In this document: piece by piece, positions 1 through 11,190 of the stretch
Layout of the letters: each line of letters opens with the position of its first letter
Numbering within the stretch: the stretch's first letter is position 1
Origin: Acridotheres tristis
Lineage: Eukaryota > Chordata > Aves > Passeriformes > Sturnidae
Assembly: GCA_037013685.1 (NCBI GenBank)
Contig: CM072892.1
Span: forward strand, 434,001 to 498,000
Length of the DNA: 64,000 bases
Direction of reading: 5' to 3'
Program-made: the position numbers and the translations under genes
The notes under the pieces: model-generated
What the model saw: only the letters and a program-made list of their open reading frames with translations
The model's database searches: none
What the model was told of the DNA's origin: nothing

Positions 1-1973
1 CAGCTCCTGGATGGGTGTGTGTGTACGGGGACAGCTCCTGGATGGGTGTTTGTGTGCAGGGACAGCTCCTGGATGGGTGTTTGTGTGCAGGGACAGCTCC
101 TGGATGGGTGTTTGTGTACAGGGACAGCTCCTGGATGGGTGTCTGTGTGCGGGGACAGCTCCTGGATGGGTGTCTGTGTGCAGGGACAGCTCCTGGATGG
201 GTGTCTGTGTGCGGGGACAGCTCCTGGATGGGTGTGTGTGTGCAGGGACAGCTCCTGGATGGGTGTCTGTGTGCGGGGACAGCTCCTGGATGGGTGTGTG
301 TGTACGGGGACAGCTCCTGGATGGGTGTCTGTGTGCGGGGACAGCTCCTGGATGGGTGTCTGTGTGCAGGGACAGCCCTGGATGGGTGTCTGTGTGCAGG
401 GACAGCTCCTGGATGGGTGTCTGTGTGCAGGGACAGCTCCTGGATGGGTGTCTGTGTGCGGGGACAGCCCTGGATGGGTGTGTGTGTACGGGGACAGCTC
501 CTGGATGGGTGTTTGTGTGCGGGGACAGCTCCTGGATGGGTGTCTGTGTGCAGGGACAGCCCTGGATGGGTGTCTGTGTGCAGGGACAGCTCCTGGATGG
601 GTGTCTGTGTGCAGGGACAGCTCCTGGATGGGTGTCTGTGTACAGGGACAGCTCCTGGATGGGTGTCTGTGTGCGGGGACAGCTCCTGGATGGGTGTCTG
701 TGTACGGGGACAGCTCCTGGATGGGTGTTTGTGTGCGGGGACAGCTCCTGGATGGGTGTCTGTGTGCAGGGACAGCCCTGGATGGGTGTCTGTGTGCAGG
801 GACAGCTCCTGGATGGGTGTCTGTGTGCAGGGACAGCTCCTGGATGGGTGTCTGTGTACAGGGACAGCTCCTGGATGGGTGTCTGTGTGCAGGGACAGCC
901 CTGGATGGGTGTCTGTGTACAGGGACAGCTCCTGGATGGGTGTGTGTGTACGGGGACAGCTCCTGGATGGGTGTCTGTGTACAGGGACAGCTCCTGGATG
1001 GGTGTCTGTGTGCAGGGACAGCTCCTGGATGGGTGTGTGTGTGCGGGGACAGCCCTGGATGGGTGTCTGTGTGCAGGGACAGCCCTGGATGGGTGTCTGT
1101 GTACAGGGACAGCTCCTGGATGGGTGTCTGTGTACGGGGACAGCTCCTGGATGGGTGTTTGTGTGCGGGGACAGCCCTGGATGGGTGTCTGTGTACAGGG
1201 ACAGCTCCTGGATGGGTGTGTGTGTACGGGGACAGCTCCTGGATGGGTGTCTGTGTGCAGGGACAGCTCCTGGATGGGTGTTTGTGTGCGGGGACAGCTC
1301 CTGGATGGGTGTCTGTGTGCAGGGACAGCTCCTGGATGGGTGTGTGTGTACAGTGACAGCTCCTGGATGGGTGTCTGTGTACAGGGACAGCTCCTGGATG
1401 GGTGTCTGTGTACAGGGACAGCTCCTGGATGGGTGTCTGTGTGCAGGGACAGCTCCTGGATGGGTGTGTGTGTACAGGGACAGCTCCTGGATGGGTGTTT
1501 GTGTGCAGGGACAGCTCCTGGATGGGTGTTTGTGTACGGGGACAGCTCCTGGATGGGTGTCTGTGTGCAGGGACAGCTCCTGGATGGGTGTCTGTGTGCG
1601 GGGACAGCTCCTGGATGGGTGTCTGTGTGCGGGGACAGCTCCTGGATGGGTGTCTGTGTGCGGGGACAGCTCCTGGATGGGTGTTTGTGTGCAGGGACAG
1701 CTCCTGGATGGGTGTCTGTGTGCGGGGACAGCTCCTGGATGGGTGTGTGTGTACGGGGACAGCTCCTGGATGGGTGTCTGTGTGCGGGGACAGCTCCTGG
1801 ATGGGTGTCTGTGTGCAGGGACAGCCCTGGATGGGTGTCTGTGTGCGGGGACAGCCCTGGATGGGTGTCTGTGTACAGGGACAGCTCCTGGATGGGTGTC
1901 TGTGTACAGGGACAGCTCCCAGGTGAGTTTGTGCCAGGGACAGTTCCCAGGTGAGTGTCTGTGTGCCAGGACA
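1..1973 (+). repeat. 31-bp minisatellite, about 62 units, running off the left edge
   Basis: Units read ACAGCTCCTGGATGGGTG, then a TG-rich stretch and GGG. They vary mainly at the TG-rich stretch (TTTGTG, CTGTG, GTGTG) and at TGCA/TGCG/TACA/TACG. A minority of units have AGCCCTGG instead of AGCTCCTGG and are 30 bp long. The last two units (about 1915-1973) are degenerate and contain CCAGGTGAGT. No unit has a stop in any plus frame, so long frames of 647 and 697 codons run through it; I regard these as repeat artefacts. The array continues beyond base 1. Confidence 0.95.
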
Positions 1974-2290
1974 GGGGATCTCAGAGCTGGCACAGGTGTG
2001 CCAGGGGAGCTGTCAGAGCAGTGTGGGAGCAGAAGAGGGGGCCAGGCCTGGCCCCTCATCCTGCACTGGCAGACTGGAAATGCCAGGGATGGGAACAAAT
2101 CACTTTAAATTTCTTTAAAATCTTTTTGCTGCCCTGCTGTCCCTCCCTGTGCTGCCCCAAAATGGCACATCCAAGGTTTGGTTTGAGCCCCTTTTGGTTT
2201 CTGCTGCTCCAGACTCCAGCTGGATTCTGCCAATGGCTGCAAGAGCTTCAGAGCCACCTTGTCCCCCTCACCCAGCTCCGGGTGCAGGGA
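1974..2290. other. Unique spacer between two minisatellites
   Basis: About 300 bases of single-copy sequence, GC-rich then T-rich near 2100-2130. No gene, CR1 or LTR signature is visible. Confidence 0.6.
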
Positions 2291-2878
2291 AATGGCAGTG
2301 CCAGGGCAGTGCCAGAGTGTGCCAGGGCTGTGCCAGGACTGTGCCAGAGCTGTGCCAGGGCTGTGCCAGAGTGTGCCAGGGCTGTGCCAGGGCAGTGCCA
2401 GGGCTGTGCCAGGAGCTGTGCCAGGGCTGTGCCAGGAGCTGTGCCAGAGCTGTGCCAGAGCTGTGCCAGGGCTGTGCCAGAGCCGTGCCAGAGCTGTGCC
2501 AGAGCTGTGCCAGAGCTGTGCCAGGGCTGTGCCAGGGCTGTGCCAGAGCTGTGCCAGGGCTGTGCCAGGGCTGTGCCAGGGCTGTGCCAGAGCTGTGCCA
2601 GAGCTGTGCCAGGGCTGTGCCAGGAGCTGTGCCAGGGCTGTGCCAGAGCTGTGCCAGGGCTGTGCCAGAGCCGTGCCAGAGCCGTGCCAGGGCTGTGCCA
2701 GGGCTGTGCCAGAGCCGTGCCAGAGCCGTACCAGGGCTGTGCCAGAGCTGTGCCAGGACTGTGCCAGGGCTGTGCCAGAGTGTGCCAGGGCTGTGCCAGG
2801 GCTGTGCCAGAGCTGTGCCAGGCCTGTGGCTGTGCCAGGGCTGTGGCTGTGCCAGGGCTGTGCCAGGGCTGTGGCTGG
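2291..2878 (+). repeat. 11-bp minisatellite (GCTGTGCCAGG/A)
   Basis: About 50 units of GCTGTGCCAGG or GCTGTGCCAGA, with occasional extra AG and a shift to TGTGGCTGTG units at the right end (2820-2878). Because 11 is not a multiple of 3 and the unit lacks stops, all three plus frames and one minus frame (217 codons) stay open. The predicted peptides are low-complexity and rich in Cys, Ala, Arg and Gln, so coding is unlikely. Confidence 0.93.
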
Positions 2879-3538
2879 GAGGAGGGAGCTTTACTGGCCA
2901 AACCCTTCAGGTGGTTTGGGGAGCTCCCACAGCCCTCAGACCCTCAGCAGCGTGTCCAGGTGCTGGGGACAGGATCCCCGGGGGGACACAGGGACCAGGG
3001 GACGCTGTCTCGTCTTCTGGACATCTCTGGGGTCCCCCTCGAGTGGTGCAAGAAATCTGGGGTTGGACAAAGCCTGGTTCCATCGGGATAGGGGAGAGCT
3101 CTGGCAGCCGGGGCTCCCACAGGGGAAGGGCAGGGCAGGCTGTGCTGGGCAATCCCCGGCACTCTGCTCAGCCTGGCCCGTGCCCTGCTCTCATGGGCTC
3201 CTTGCTCTGCCTTTCCCAGCCAGGGAAAGCGCTGGGCCCAGAAATGGATTTTCCTCCTTTGAAGGCTTGTCATGAAGATCCTGTCATGCCACGCTCTTTC
3301 TCTGATACTTTTATGTCTTGAGCTCCACAGATTTGTACTGGCAGGCGTTTCATTCAGCTCCAAATTATTCTTTTCTGCTTCTTTTCTGGAGCATCCCGAT
3401 TTTTCAGTTTCATTTACAACAGGAGATGTTTGCCTGGGGCATGGCACAGCTCCCACTGGTGCCACCCATCCCTGCAGGACACTGCCAGCTGCTCTCTGAG
3501 CCACTGGGCCACTCCCAGTCCTGCCCGAGGCTCACAGG
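2879..3538. other. Unique sequence, no gene seen
   Basis: GC-rich to about 3250, then T-rich (3300-3420). Overlapping frames of 75-186 codons lack recognisable domains, and none carries a consistent codon bias. Confidence 0.5.
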
Positions 3539-3646
3539 AGCCCTGCCATGGCAGGGACACCTGCCACTGTCCCAATGTCCAACCTGGCCTTGGGCACTGC
3601 CAGGGATCCAGGGGCAGCCACAGCAAATCCGGGAATTCTGTGCCAG
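3539..3646 (-). mobile_element. CR1 LINE 3' fragment, part 1, split by a solo LTR
   Basis: Reads as the reverse complement of the CR1 tail: GCCATGGCAGGGACACC, then the CAATGTCCAACCTGGCC block, then the GATCCAGGGGCAGCC block. It stops at TGTGCCAG, where a solo LTR begins; the CR1 continues at 4144. It belongs to the junction type that reads GAATTCTGTGCCAG, also seen at 10.2 and 44.8 kb. Confidence 0.88.
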
Positions 3647-4143
3647 TGACAGGAATGTTGGAATTCTCTTTACAAACGAGCTGTGAAACTGCTGCAAACC
3701 AGCACTGAGAGATCAAAGAAACAATGGGATGGATTCCACTGATGGATGAATGGAAAAAAAAAGAGATTTCCTTTTACAAACAAACTGCAGGTTTGCTGAT
3801 CAATGAAATTGGATATTGAAAGATGAAAGAAGCAATGGGGAAAAACCATGAATTCCATAAGAATTAAAAATGCAAAGGGAGGGTTGTACATCAGAGGGGA
3901 ATCTCAGGGATCAGGGGTTTGGGAAGTCTGTGCCTCTCAGGTACCTCAGCCCATGGGGAAAGAGAGAGGGAAATGTGGATGGGAAATAGGGATAAAAAGG
4001 GAGGCTGAGTCCTCCAAAAATGTGAGAGAGCCCAGGGGAATGAGAGACCCCATGGCCTCTGCCTTTATTCAATAAAGTGAAAGGACTCCTCTGTCTCCTT
4101 TTTGTAACAAACCTCTGGTGTTTGTGGATTCATTTTCCTGACA
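3647..4143 (+). mobile_element. Solo LTR of an endogenous retrovirus, 497 bp
   Basis: Begins TGACAGGAA and ends TTCCTGACA, near-perfect inverted termini with the TG...CA ends of an LTR. A 4-bp direct repeat, CCAG, flanks it (3643-3646 and 4144-4147) and the surrounding CR1 resumes in register, which defines the insertion. Inside are a TATA-like ATAAAAAGG near 3992-4000 and AATAAA at 4071-4076. No retroviral gene is attached, so it is probably the product of LTR-LTR recombination. A diverged copy lies inverted at 11191-11674. A 4-bp duplication would fit gammaretrovirus-like ERVs; the class is inference. Confidence 0.87.
3992..4076 (+). promoter_or_regulatory. LTR core promoter and polyadenylation signal
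   Basis: TATA-like ATAAAAAGG at about 3992-4000, followed about 75 bases later by AATAAA at 4071-4076 and a T-rich tract ending TTTTTGTAACAA. This is the usual U3-R layout. Activity cannot be judged from sequence. Confidence 0.6.
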
Positions 4144-4165
4144 CCAGGGCCTGCCCACCCCCACC
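4144..4165 (-). mobile_element. CR1 fragment, part 2, beyond the LTR
   Basis: After the duplicated CCAG the sequence reads GGCCTGCCCACC, matching the CR1 continuation at the 10.2 and 44.8 kb copies (GGGCTGCCCACC on the same strand). This confirms that one CR1 copy was split by the LTR. Confidence 0.7.
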
Positions 4166-4407
4166 CCGGTTCCCAGTTTCCCCTCTCCCTGCTCTCTCCC
4201 ACTTTGGTGCACATCCATCATCCCTGGCTTTGGTGGCACCGCTGGCCCAAGCGCCAGGACATGCCCAGGCTGTCACACACGTCACCTCTTCCACGGAGCA
4301 GTGCCAGGGTTTGGGATTCCCGTGGCTCTGGAAGGAGCCCAGAACAAACAACCTCGTGCCCAGGGAGAGCTCCACAGGCTGGGAGTGCTGGGACAGGAGA
4401 TGAGCTG
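4166..4407. other. Unique sequence between CR1 copies
   Basis: GC-rich single-copy DNA without gene or repeat signature. Confidence 0.5.
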
Positions 4408-4612
4408 GTTCATAGAACCACAGAACAAAATCCCAAATCCCTGAGGCTGGAAAAGCCCCCCCAGCCCACAGAGTCCCAGCTGTGCCCACCCTGTGCCCAG
4501 CCCAGAGCTCTGAGTGCCACCCCTAGGAATTGCTGGGACCCCTCCAGGGATGGGCACTCCAAACCCCCCTGGGCAGCTCGGGGCCATCCCCTGGTCCTGT
4601 TCCCAGGAATGT
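4408..4612 (-). mobile_element. CR1 LINE 3' fragment
   Basis: Minus-strand CR1 of an older type: AGAACCACAGAACAAAATCC start, then the block ending CCAGAGCTCTGAGTGCCACC and CCAGGGATGGGCACTCC. The same block occurs at 36.75 kb (minus) and 55.75 kb (plus). The distal end is diverged. Confidence 0.8.
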
Positions 4613-5133
4613 GGGAATATTTTGAACTGGCAGGTTTGGAAGGAGCCAGCACATCCCTGCCCACCTGGGACTGGCTCCCAGCACACTGTGCACTGTCCTG
4701 GAACCCTGGGAATTGCTCAGAACGGGAAAAGGAAATTCTGCAGTAACAGGGAACAAGGTGCTTTTAATGTCAGCTGAAAGCCAAGAGGAGTTCCACTCTG
4801 TCCTTCCTCGGGCAGGAAATCCGGAACTGATCCCCTTTTTGCAGGGACGTGTCCTGTGTTCCTCGAGTCAATCCTGGCACGGATCCTCCTGCTGCTGGAA
4901 ATTCTCCTCTCAGTGTGATCATCTTCAAGGGGAGGAGAGTGAAATATCTTCAATGACAAAACGCTCCTCGCGTCCTACAGAGCGCCGGGCTGACACATCC
5001 GGCACGGCAGAGGGGATGAATAATAAATAAATGCAGGAGAGGGAGCTGATTGTGTGAATCCACCGGGACACAGGGACGGGAACGAGGTGTGGGGGATTTA
5101 CCCTCATCCCTGAGCTCCTTCCACATGGGATCC
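4613..5133. other. Unique sequence, no gene seen
   Basis: Single-copy DNA with no domain-bearing frame. It ends at the start of the GGAGA array. Confidence 0.5.
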
Positions 5134-5378
5134 AGGAGAGGAGAGGAGAGGAGAGGAGAGGAGAGGAGAGGAGAGGAGAGGAGAGGAGAGGAGAGGAGAG
5201 GAGAGGAGAGGAGAGGAGAGGAGAGGAGAGGAGAGGAGAGGAGAGGAGAGGAGAGGAGAGGAGAGGAGAGGAGAGGAGAGGAGAGGAGAGGAGAGGAGAG
5301 GAGAGGAGAGGAGAGGAGAGGAGAGGAGAGGAGAGGAGAGGAGAGGAGAGGAGAGGAGAGGAGAGGAGAGGAGAGGAG
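5134..5378 (+). repeat. (GGAGA)n pentanucleotide array, about 49 perfect units
   Basis: 245 bases of uninterrupted GGAGA, with all purines on the plus strand. No base departs from the unit over its length, which implies recent expansion or homogenisation. Its open frames in both strands have no coding meaning. Confidence 0.98.
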
Positions 5379-6231
5379 CCGTGGCCAGGTGACAGGTGAG
5401 CCCTCTAAGGAAAGGTGAGCCCAGGGGAGCAGCGCTGCCCTGCAGGCCAGGGGTGCCTCCCCAGGCCAGGGTGGCATTCAGGGCACGGGTTCCCAGGGAA
5501 GGGCTGGCTGGCACCTGGGGGTACAAACCACTCAGGGCACTGGGACCCCCAAATTGCCAGGGCACGTTCATGGGAAAGTGGATTTTTCACGCTTAGGAAC
5601 AGTGGAGAAAAGATTCAATGAAGCAGTTTCTGGGAAGTCCTTGGAATGTCTATTTCTGGGCAGTTGAGTCAATTATCAGTCAAATAGAAAATTATTTCTC
5701 TCCGATGAAAGCAGAAGGAAATAGATCCTGGTTTGGGCTGTCTGTAGAACACATTTCCATTCCAGGGTGCTACAGCACATTTGAGTTATACCTGTCTGTG
5801 TAGAAAACTGCACATCCTGCTCATTATACTCATTAAAAATTAGGTAGTTAAAATTAAAAAAAAAACAAAAAAAACAGAGATCACTCACAAGGCATAAAAG
5901 TCTGCAAACAAACTCACATCAAAGTTATTGATTGAGAAAAGAGAGCAGAGCAATGAGAGTGGGAGAGCTGAGGATGAGTCTCGTTATCCCGAGGAGGGTG
6001 TGAGCTTTATAAAATAATAACCCACCATAATTTGAGATTGCACAGAGCAGAGAGGAGCAGCATTTCTAATCATTCAGCTGCAATTAAAGGAAATAAATAC
6101 TGCTCAGTTCGGCTTCATACCCAATTATTTGCTTAGAGACTCTTTCCTGTTTGGTCAAGAGAAACCACAGGTAATAAATCTGAATTATTAATGAGTTTTC
6201 ATTTGGCAGTTGCACGCAGCAGCACAGGTGA
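5379..6231. other. Unique, increasingly AT-rich sequence
   Basis: GC-rich to about 5580, then AT-rich (5600-6200) with an A-rich tract at 5851-5876. It looks like ordinary intergenic or intronic DNA; no exon is supported. Confidence 0.5.
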
Positions 6232-6385
6232 ATGGCAGGAATTCTTCCCTGGATCCCTGGCAGTGCCCAGGGCCAGGTTGGACATTGGGACAGTGGGAGG
6301 TGTCCCTGCCATGGCAGGGGTGGCTCTGGGGGGGATTTAAGTCCCTTTTGAACCCAAACCATTCTGGAATTCCACATTGCACAAA
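6232..6385 (+). mobile_element. CR1 LINE 3' fragment
   Basis: Sense CR1 tail: CCCTGGATCCCTGGCAGTGCC, the GTGTCCCTGCCATGGCAGG block, and the AACCCAAACCATTCTGG end. It is 5'-truncated at about the same point as several sister copies in the window. Confidence 0.9.
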
Positions 6386-6477
6386 ATGCAATAAAAAACA
6401 CCATTGACCATGAAAAGAAAATTCATCCCAGCATTTCAATATTTGAAAAGACAATAATTTCCTGATGGAAATTAAAA

Positions 6478-6532
6478 ACTGGGCAGGGCTGAGCTGGGCG
6501 GGGCTGGGCTGGGCTGGGCTGGGCTGGGCTCA
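6478..6532 (+). repeat. (GGGCT)n short array
   Basis: About nine GGGCT pentamers with two variants at the left edge. Repeated G-triplets make it a possible G-quadruplex. Confidence 0.85.
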
Positions 6533-8239
6533 TGTCCCAGCAGGGCTCACCTGTCCCAGCAGGGCTCACCTGGGCTCCAAGTGTGGCAATCCCCATCCCA
6601 GCCGCTCTGGAAGCTCCAGCTCACGAGTGCTGATCTCACCTGCAGCTGAATATTCATTCAGAACCATGCCCAATAAAGCATTTATAGGCCCCTAAAAGAA
6701 GCTAAATCGTCTCAAGACAAGGTAAACCTTTGATGTTTAATAACCTGTATTATAATAAGTATCTGCTCTGAAAAATAAGGAAGGGAAATGGAAGGCTTTG
6801 GAGCACAGCAATCATTCACCTGCTGCAAATTGGTTTACAAGACATTTTAATATATCAGCACTTTATTGCAGCAACTGGGCAGCACACAGCAGCCTGGGAA
6901 GGCAGTGCTAGACCTGCCGGGCCTCTGCAGGGGGGGATTTTAAAATAGACACAGGGATACCTTTCCTCAGGACATGCAGCCTGGAATGTGCCAGTGAAGG
7001 CACAGAACACAAAGCAGCTGGGTGTGCTGGTTTGAGAGCAAAACCAGTGAGAGACTCCAAGTCAGAAATACAATTTAATAGGGAAAAAAAAAGAAAATAA
7101 AATACATGCAATAGGACAAAGAAAAGCAGTGTCAGAGGGAGAATCCAAGGTGCCCCCGTCAGTCAGTCAGGGTTGGTGCAGTCCCATTCCATGGTGGCTG
7201 ATCCTCCTGCAGGGACAGATGTGGTTCTGCTGGAGCAGGGCTCCTGCACAAGGTGCACTTTTCCTCCAAAGCTGCAGGGATGATGTGCAAGGCTCTGGTT
7301 TTCCTCTGGGATCCAGTGGGAAAAGGCTGCTCTGCTGTTCCAAATCTCCCCTTTGATCTGGGTAGGAAATGCTCGGCTCCTGCCCTGGCTGGAGCATCTC
7401 CCCATGGGATGATGGAATTTGATCAGCCCTGCCCTGGGACTGCATGGCCATGGACAGGAGAGATCTCCTGGAGGGAGGATGGGCTGTGGGGAAGAGAAAG
7501 AACACTGCCACAGCTGGGTGAACAGATGTTCCAGGAGCAGGGATCCCTGCCCCAGCTGTTTTAACAGCTGGGATAAAATACAGACTTTTGGGCACATCTT
7601 TGCATTGTAACCTGGGACACTGGGTCAGACTGGGCCGGGCACAGGGAGGAAACCTGAGAGAGGAAAAGACATTTCCTGCCTGTCCCAGCCCAGCCACTGC
7701 AGCTGTGTTCTCCCAACATGGAAATTTGCTCCACTTATATGGAGATTTTATTTTACAATTTAGATATTGTAAAATATTTCTTTTGCAGCTGCTTGGAAAG
7801 TGAAGGGGCTGATGGCTCTGCTCAGGGGGGCTGGAGCAGGATCCTGCAGGGTGGATGAATGTCCCATTGTTTGGGGACAATGTCCTTAGGACAATTCCTT
7901 ACAATGCTGGATTTTTTTGCTCTGCCCTGGAGGGATGGGGCACTGGGGCTGGGGGAGCACTGCAGGGCCCTTCCAGCTGAACATTCTCTCCTGAATGAGG
8001 AACAGGGAACACAGCTCTGAAAATCAGGGGATCAGTTTAAAGCAGTCCCACAGAACATCCTGGAGCCTCAGGTGAGCCCCAGAAGGTGCAAAGGGAGAAA
8101 AGGCCCAGGTGAGGCAGGAGCTGAGGGTGGATGGTCAAACACTGAGCAAAGCCTCAGCAAGGGAAGAACTCAAAGCAGGGGGAACAGTTCTGAGGGAGAG
8201 ATTGAGGAAAATCAAGAGATTATTTTCCTGTGTGATAAT
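6533..8239. other. Unique sequence, no gene seen
   Basis: Mixed-composition single-copy DNA. AT-rich at 6640-6870 with AATAAA-like words, GC-richer at 7120-7560. Frames up to 237 codons on the minus strand (7167-7880) show no domain and overlap others equally long, so none is called. Confidence 0.5.
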
Positions 8240-8506
8240 GGGAAACAACCAACCAACCAAACAAAACAACAACACAGCAAAAACCAAGAACAAGAAACAA
8301 CCAACCAAAAGCAACAAAGAGCAACCAACCAAAAAAAACAAAAATACCAAAAATCAAAACCAACACTCAAAAATCCCCAAAAGAAACAAAAAACAACAAC
8401 AAAAATAAACAAAAAACAATCAAACAAGAACCAACCAACCAACCAACAACAACAAAAAAACCACCAGAAACCAAAACCCAAAAACCCCAAAACAAAGAAG
8501 AAACCA
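8240..8506 (+). repeat. A/C-rich low-complexity tract (AACC/AAC words)
   Basis: Irregular mixture of AACCAACC, AACAAC and AAAC words, almost free of G and T. Probably a decayed (AACC)n or (AAC)n microsatellite. The 165-codon frame is rich in Lys, Asn, Gln and Thr as a direct result. Confidence 0.85.
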
Positions 8507-10222
8507 GAGTGTCCCAAGTACAGCTCTGTCCAAAGCAGGAGTGTGAGAGTTCTGGAGAGCAGGGAATGAAAACAGAGAATTACTTGGAAGTCTGAGAACA
8601 ATCCCTTGACAGCACTGGTTTGTAGAGGGCTGTTCTCATCCTGAGTTATCTTGTATTTCTTTTTCCCTCTGTGTTTTCCTGTGTTTCTTCCTCCCTCTGT
8701 GTTTTCCTGTGTTTCTGCAGAGGAGCTGGGCTCCTGGAAGGAGCCAGAGTTTCATCTGCTGGGCTCTGTCTGGCATCTCGCATCCAATTCTGATCTAACC
8801 CAATTAAAATGGATGGATTGTTTGGAAATGCATAAGGAAGGATAATTAGCTTGTTCTATGCATATAAATAAAATGTCTCACTACACAGCTCCAGTGACAG
8901 TGGAGAAGGGAAACACTCGAAAATGAGAGGAAAAAATGACAAAAAAATCCCCAAACACAAATCAGGAGGAAATTCACTTTGTGCCAGTCGTGTTTTCCTG
9001 GAACAGTGTGAACTGAAGTTGGTCAGGTTTAGGGAAATCTCTCTTCCACACCGTTCCTCATTGTCTCAGAGCCACGTTCCTGCTCCTGGGAGAACTTTGC
9101 AGGCTGCTCCCACCCAGGGCTGCCAGGCCCTGTCCTGGGGGAGGGAGCAGCTCTGGCAGCACCAACAGCTGGGGACCCAGACTGAATGAGAAATAATAAT
9201 GGAGAAGGATTTTTGAAAATCTTTGATTTTTGGTTTGGAGCCAGGTTGGAATGTGTGTCCTTAGCTCTCTGAGTGCTCTGTGCAGGATGGTTTCAGGTCT
9301 CCACGGCTGGGGCTGCCCTGCTGGGGTAGAACAGGGGCTTTGGGCCAGGCCCTGCAGTCAGTGATGCTCACACTGGGTACCCCCAGGTGAGGCTGCTCGT
9401 GTGCCAAACCCCAAAGTTCCTCTGAGCAGAGGCCAGAGAGGGCTCGTGTCCATCAGTATGAAATATTTTCTGCTCCTGTGGCTGAGCTGGGCAGGACAAA
9501 GCTGCCCGTTTGTGCTGGTGCTAAAGGAAATAATTCTGCTTGTGTCAAGAGGATTCTCGTGCTGGTTTGTACAGCAGCGAGCAGGCAGCGCTCACCTGAG
9601 TGCTCCTGATGGAAATGTTTGGTTTTTCTCGTTCTCTTGACTTTGAAATAGCTCTGTCTGTGGGCAGCATCAGTGTGGGGTATGGCTCAGAGGCAGAAAT
9701 AACTCTGGAGAGGCTTTGGAGGAGCCTTCAGGGAGACAGAACCAGTTTGGCGTTGATTGCAGCTGTAGAATCCTAATAAACAATTTTCTTAATAAAGAGA
9801 CTGGTCCTAGAGTCATGTAATTACTGAGCTCCCAGCGAGTGAAATGCCCTGACTGCTTTAATCTCTCTCAGCTCCTCAGCCTGTGAATCAGCCTCTCCTC
9901 ATCCAGCTCTGCCTCCTCCCAGCCTGAGCAAGCCCTGATTAAAAGTGTCACCTGCCCAGACTGGTCACGCTCGGGCTGTGCTGTGCCCAGGAGCCCTGGT
10001 GCAAACCCCAGTTATGTAACCCTGGAATTTGAATGATAAAAATACCCCTGAAAGTGAGACAGACGAGCTGACATATGCAACTGAGTCATTGTGTTCCTGG
10101 AACACAGCACAGTGCAGTGAGAGGCTTCTTGCTGAAATACAAAATAGCCCCACCATCCCCAGCGTGAGTTATTTGGGAGATAAACCAGCAGCACCACCCT
10201 TTGGGGGTTATTTTATTTTCAT
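8507..10222. other. Unique sequence, no gene seen
   Basis: Single-copy DNA with a short duplicated motif near 8660-8717 (CCCTCTGTGTTTTCCTGTGT, twice). No exon, RNA gene or transposon is recognised. Confidence 0.5.
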
Positions 10223-10425
10223 CCCTGGCAGGGTGGGCAGGGCTGGCACAGAATTCCCAGATTTGCTGTGGCTGCCCCTGGATCCCTGGCAGTGCCCGAG
10301 GCCAGGCTGGACATTGGGACAGTGGGAGGTGTCCCTGCCATGGCAGGGGTGGGAATAGGTGGCATTTAATTGGGATTTAATTGGGATTTGATGTTCCTTC
10401 CACCCCAATTCTGGGGTTCTTTTTT
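10223..10425 (+). mobile_element. CR1 LINE 3' fragment
   Basis: Sense copy starting CCTGGCAGGGTGGGCAGGG and GGCACAGAATTCCCAG, then the CR1 tail with the CCATGG palindrome. ATTTAATTGGG is duplicated in the 3' end (about 10365-10388). Same junction type as the copies at 3.6 and 44.8 kb. Confidence 0.9.
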
Positions 10426-10544
10426 TTTCTACTGTGCTTCTGGAGCCTGTAAGGTTGGAGTTCCCTAAACACAGGATTTGTCAGGCTGTGGTGCTGGCAG
10501 TGCCCCGGGCTGGCATTGCCTGGGTTAGGCACAGGTTAAGCACA

Positions 10545-10622
10545 GGGACAGAATCCCAGGGTGGTTTGGGTTGGGAGGGACCCTAAAGCCCAGTTTAACC
10601 CCCTGCCACTGTCCCTGGTGGG
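10545..10622 (-). mobile_element. CR1 LINE 3' terminal fragment
   Basis: Short minus-strand tail: AGAATCCCAGGGTGGTTTGG, a GGGAGGGACCCTAAAG block and CCCCTGCCACTGTCCC. Only the last 75-80 bases of CR1 remain. Confidence 0.75.
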
Positions 10623-11190
10623 CTGGGGACACGGTGCAGATCTACCCGCAGAGGGTTTTTGCCTCTGCCTGTTCATTTGTAGGGCACGGACACAGGAGGG
10701 GCAAGCCCCGAGCTGAATTTGCTTTCCCAGCAGCACAGGGCTGCTCTCGCCCATGAGGAATTCCACTGGCATCGCCAGGAAGGAGCTCCTGTGCTTCTGT
10801 CAGCGAGGAAAATGAGGAAACTTGGCACGGAGATCTCTCCTGGGACCGCAAATGCACTGAACTGATTTGCAAATAGTAGCACATCCATAACTTTGACAGA
10901 CATCCCCAGCATTGATCTTCCCCAAAACAAATAATTAGGAGGAGCAGAGAAAGCCCTGAGTTGGGATTCTCTGGTGTTCTGATACTTCCTGGGTTTTTCA
11001 CCTTTTCTCAAGGAAAGAGTAAATTAAATTGGCGTCTCTTATTTGCATTTCTGGGCTGGAAGTTTCGTGGGTTTAATGGGCAGGAAAGGCTCTTGGGGAC
11101 AATTCCCAGCTCCCCGGGGCTGCTCCAGGCCCTGGCAGAGCAGTGGCCTGGGGGAGCCCTGCAGGAGGGGTCACTGACCCCTGGAGCCAG
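10623..11190. other. Unique sequence, no gene seen
   Basis: Mixed single-copy DNA. Minus frames of 112-119 codons overlap each other out of phase, which argues against either being real. Confidence 0.5.

Noticed and set aside
11..2108. Cys/Trp-rich protein of 647-697 residues
   Set aside because: All three plus frames are equally open because the 31-bp unit lacks stops; no start context, splice structure or codon bias favours one.
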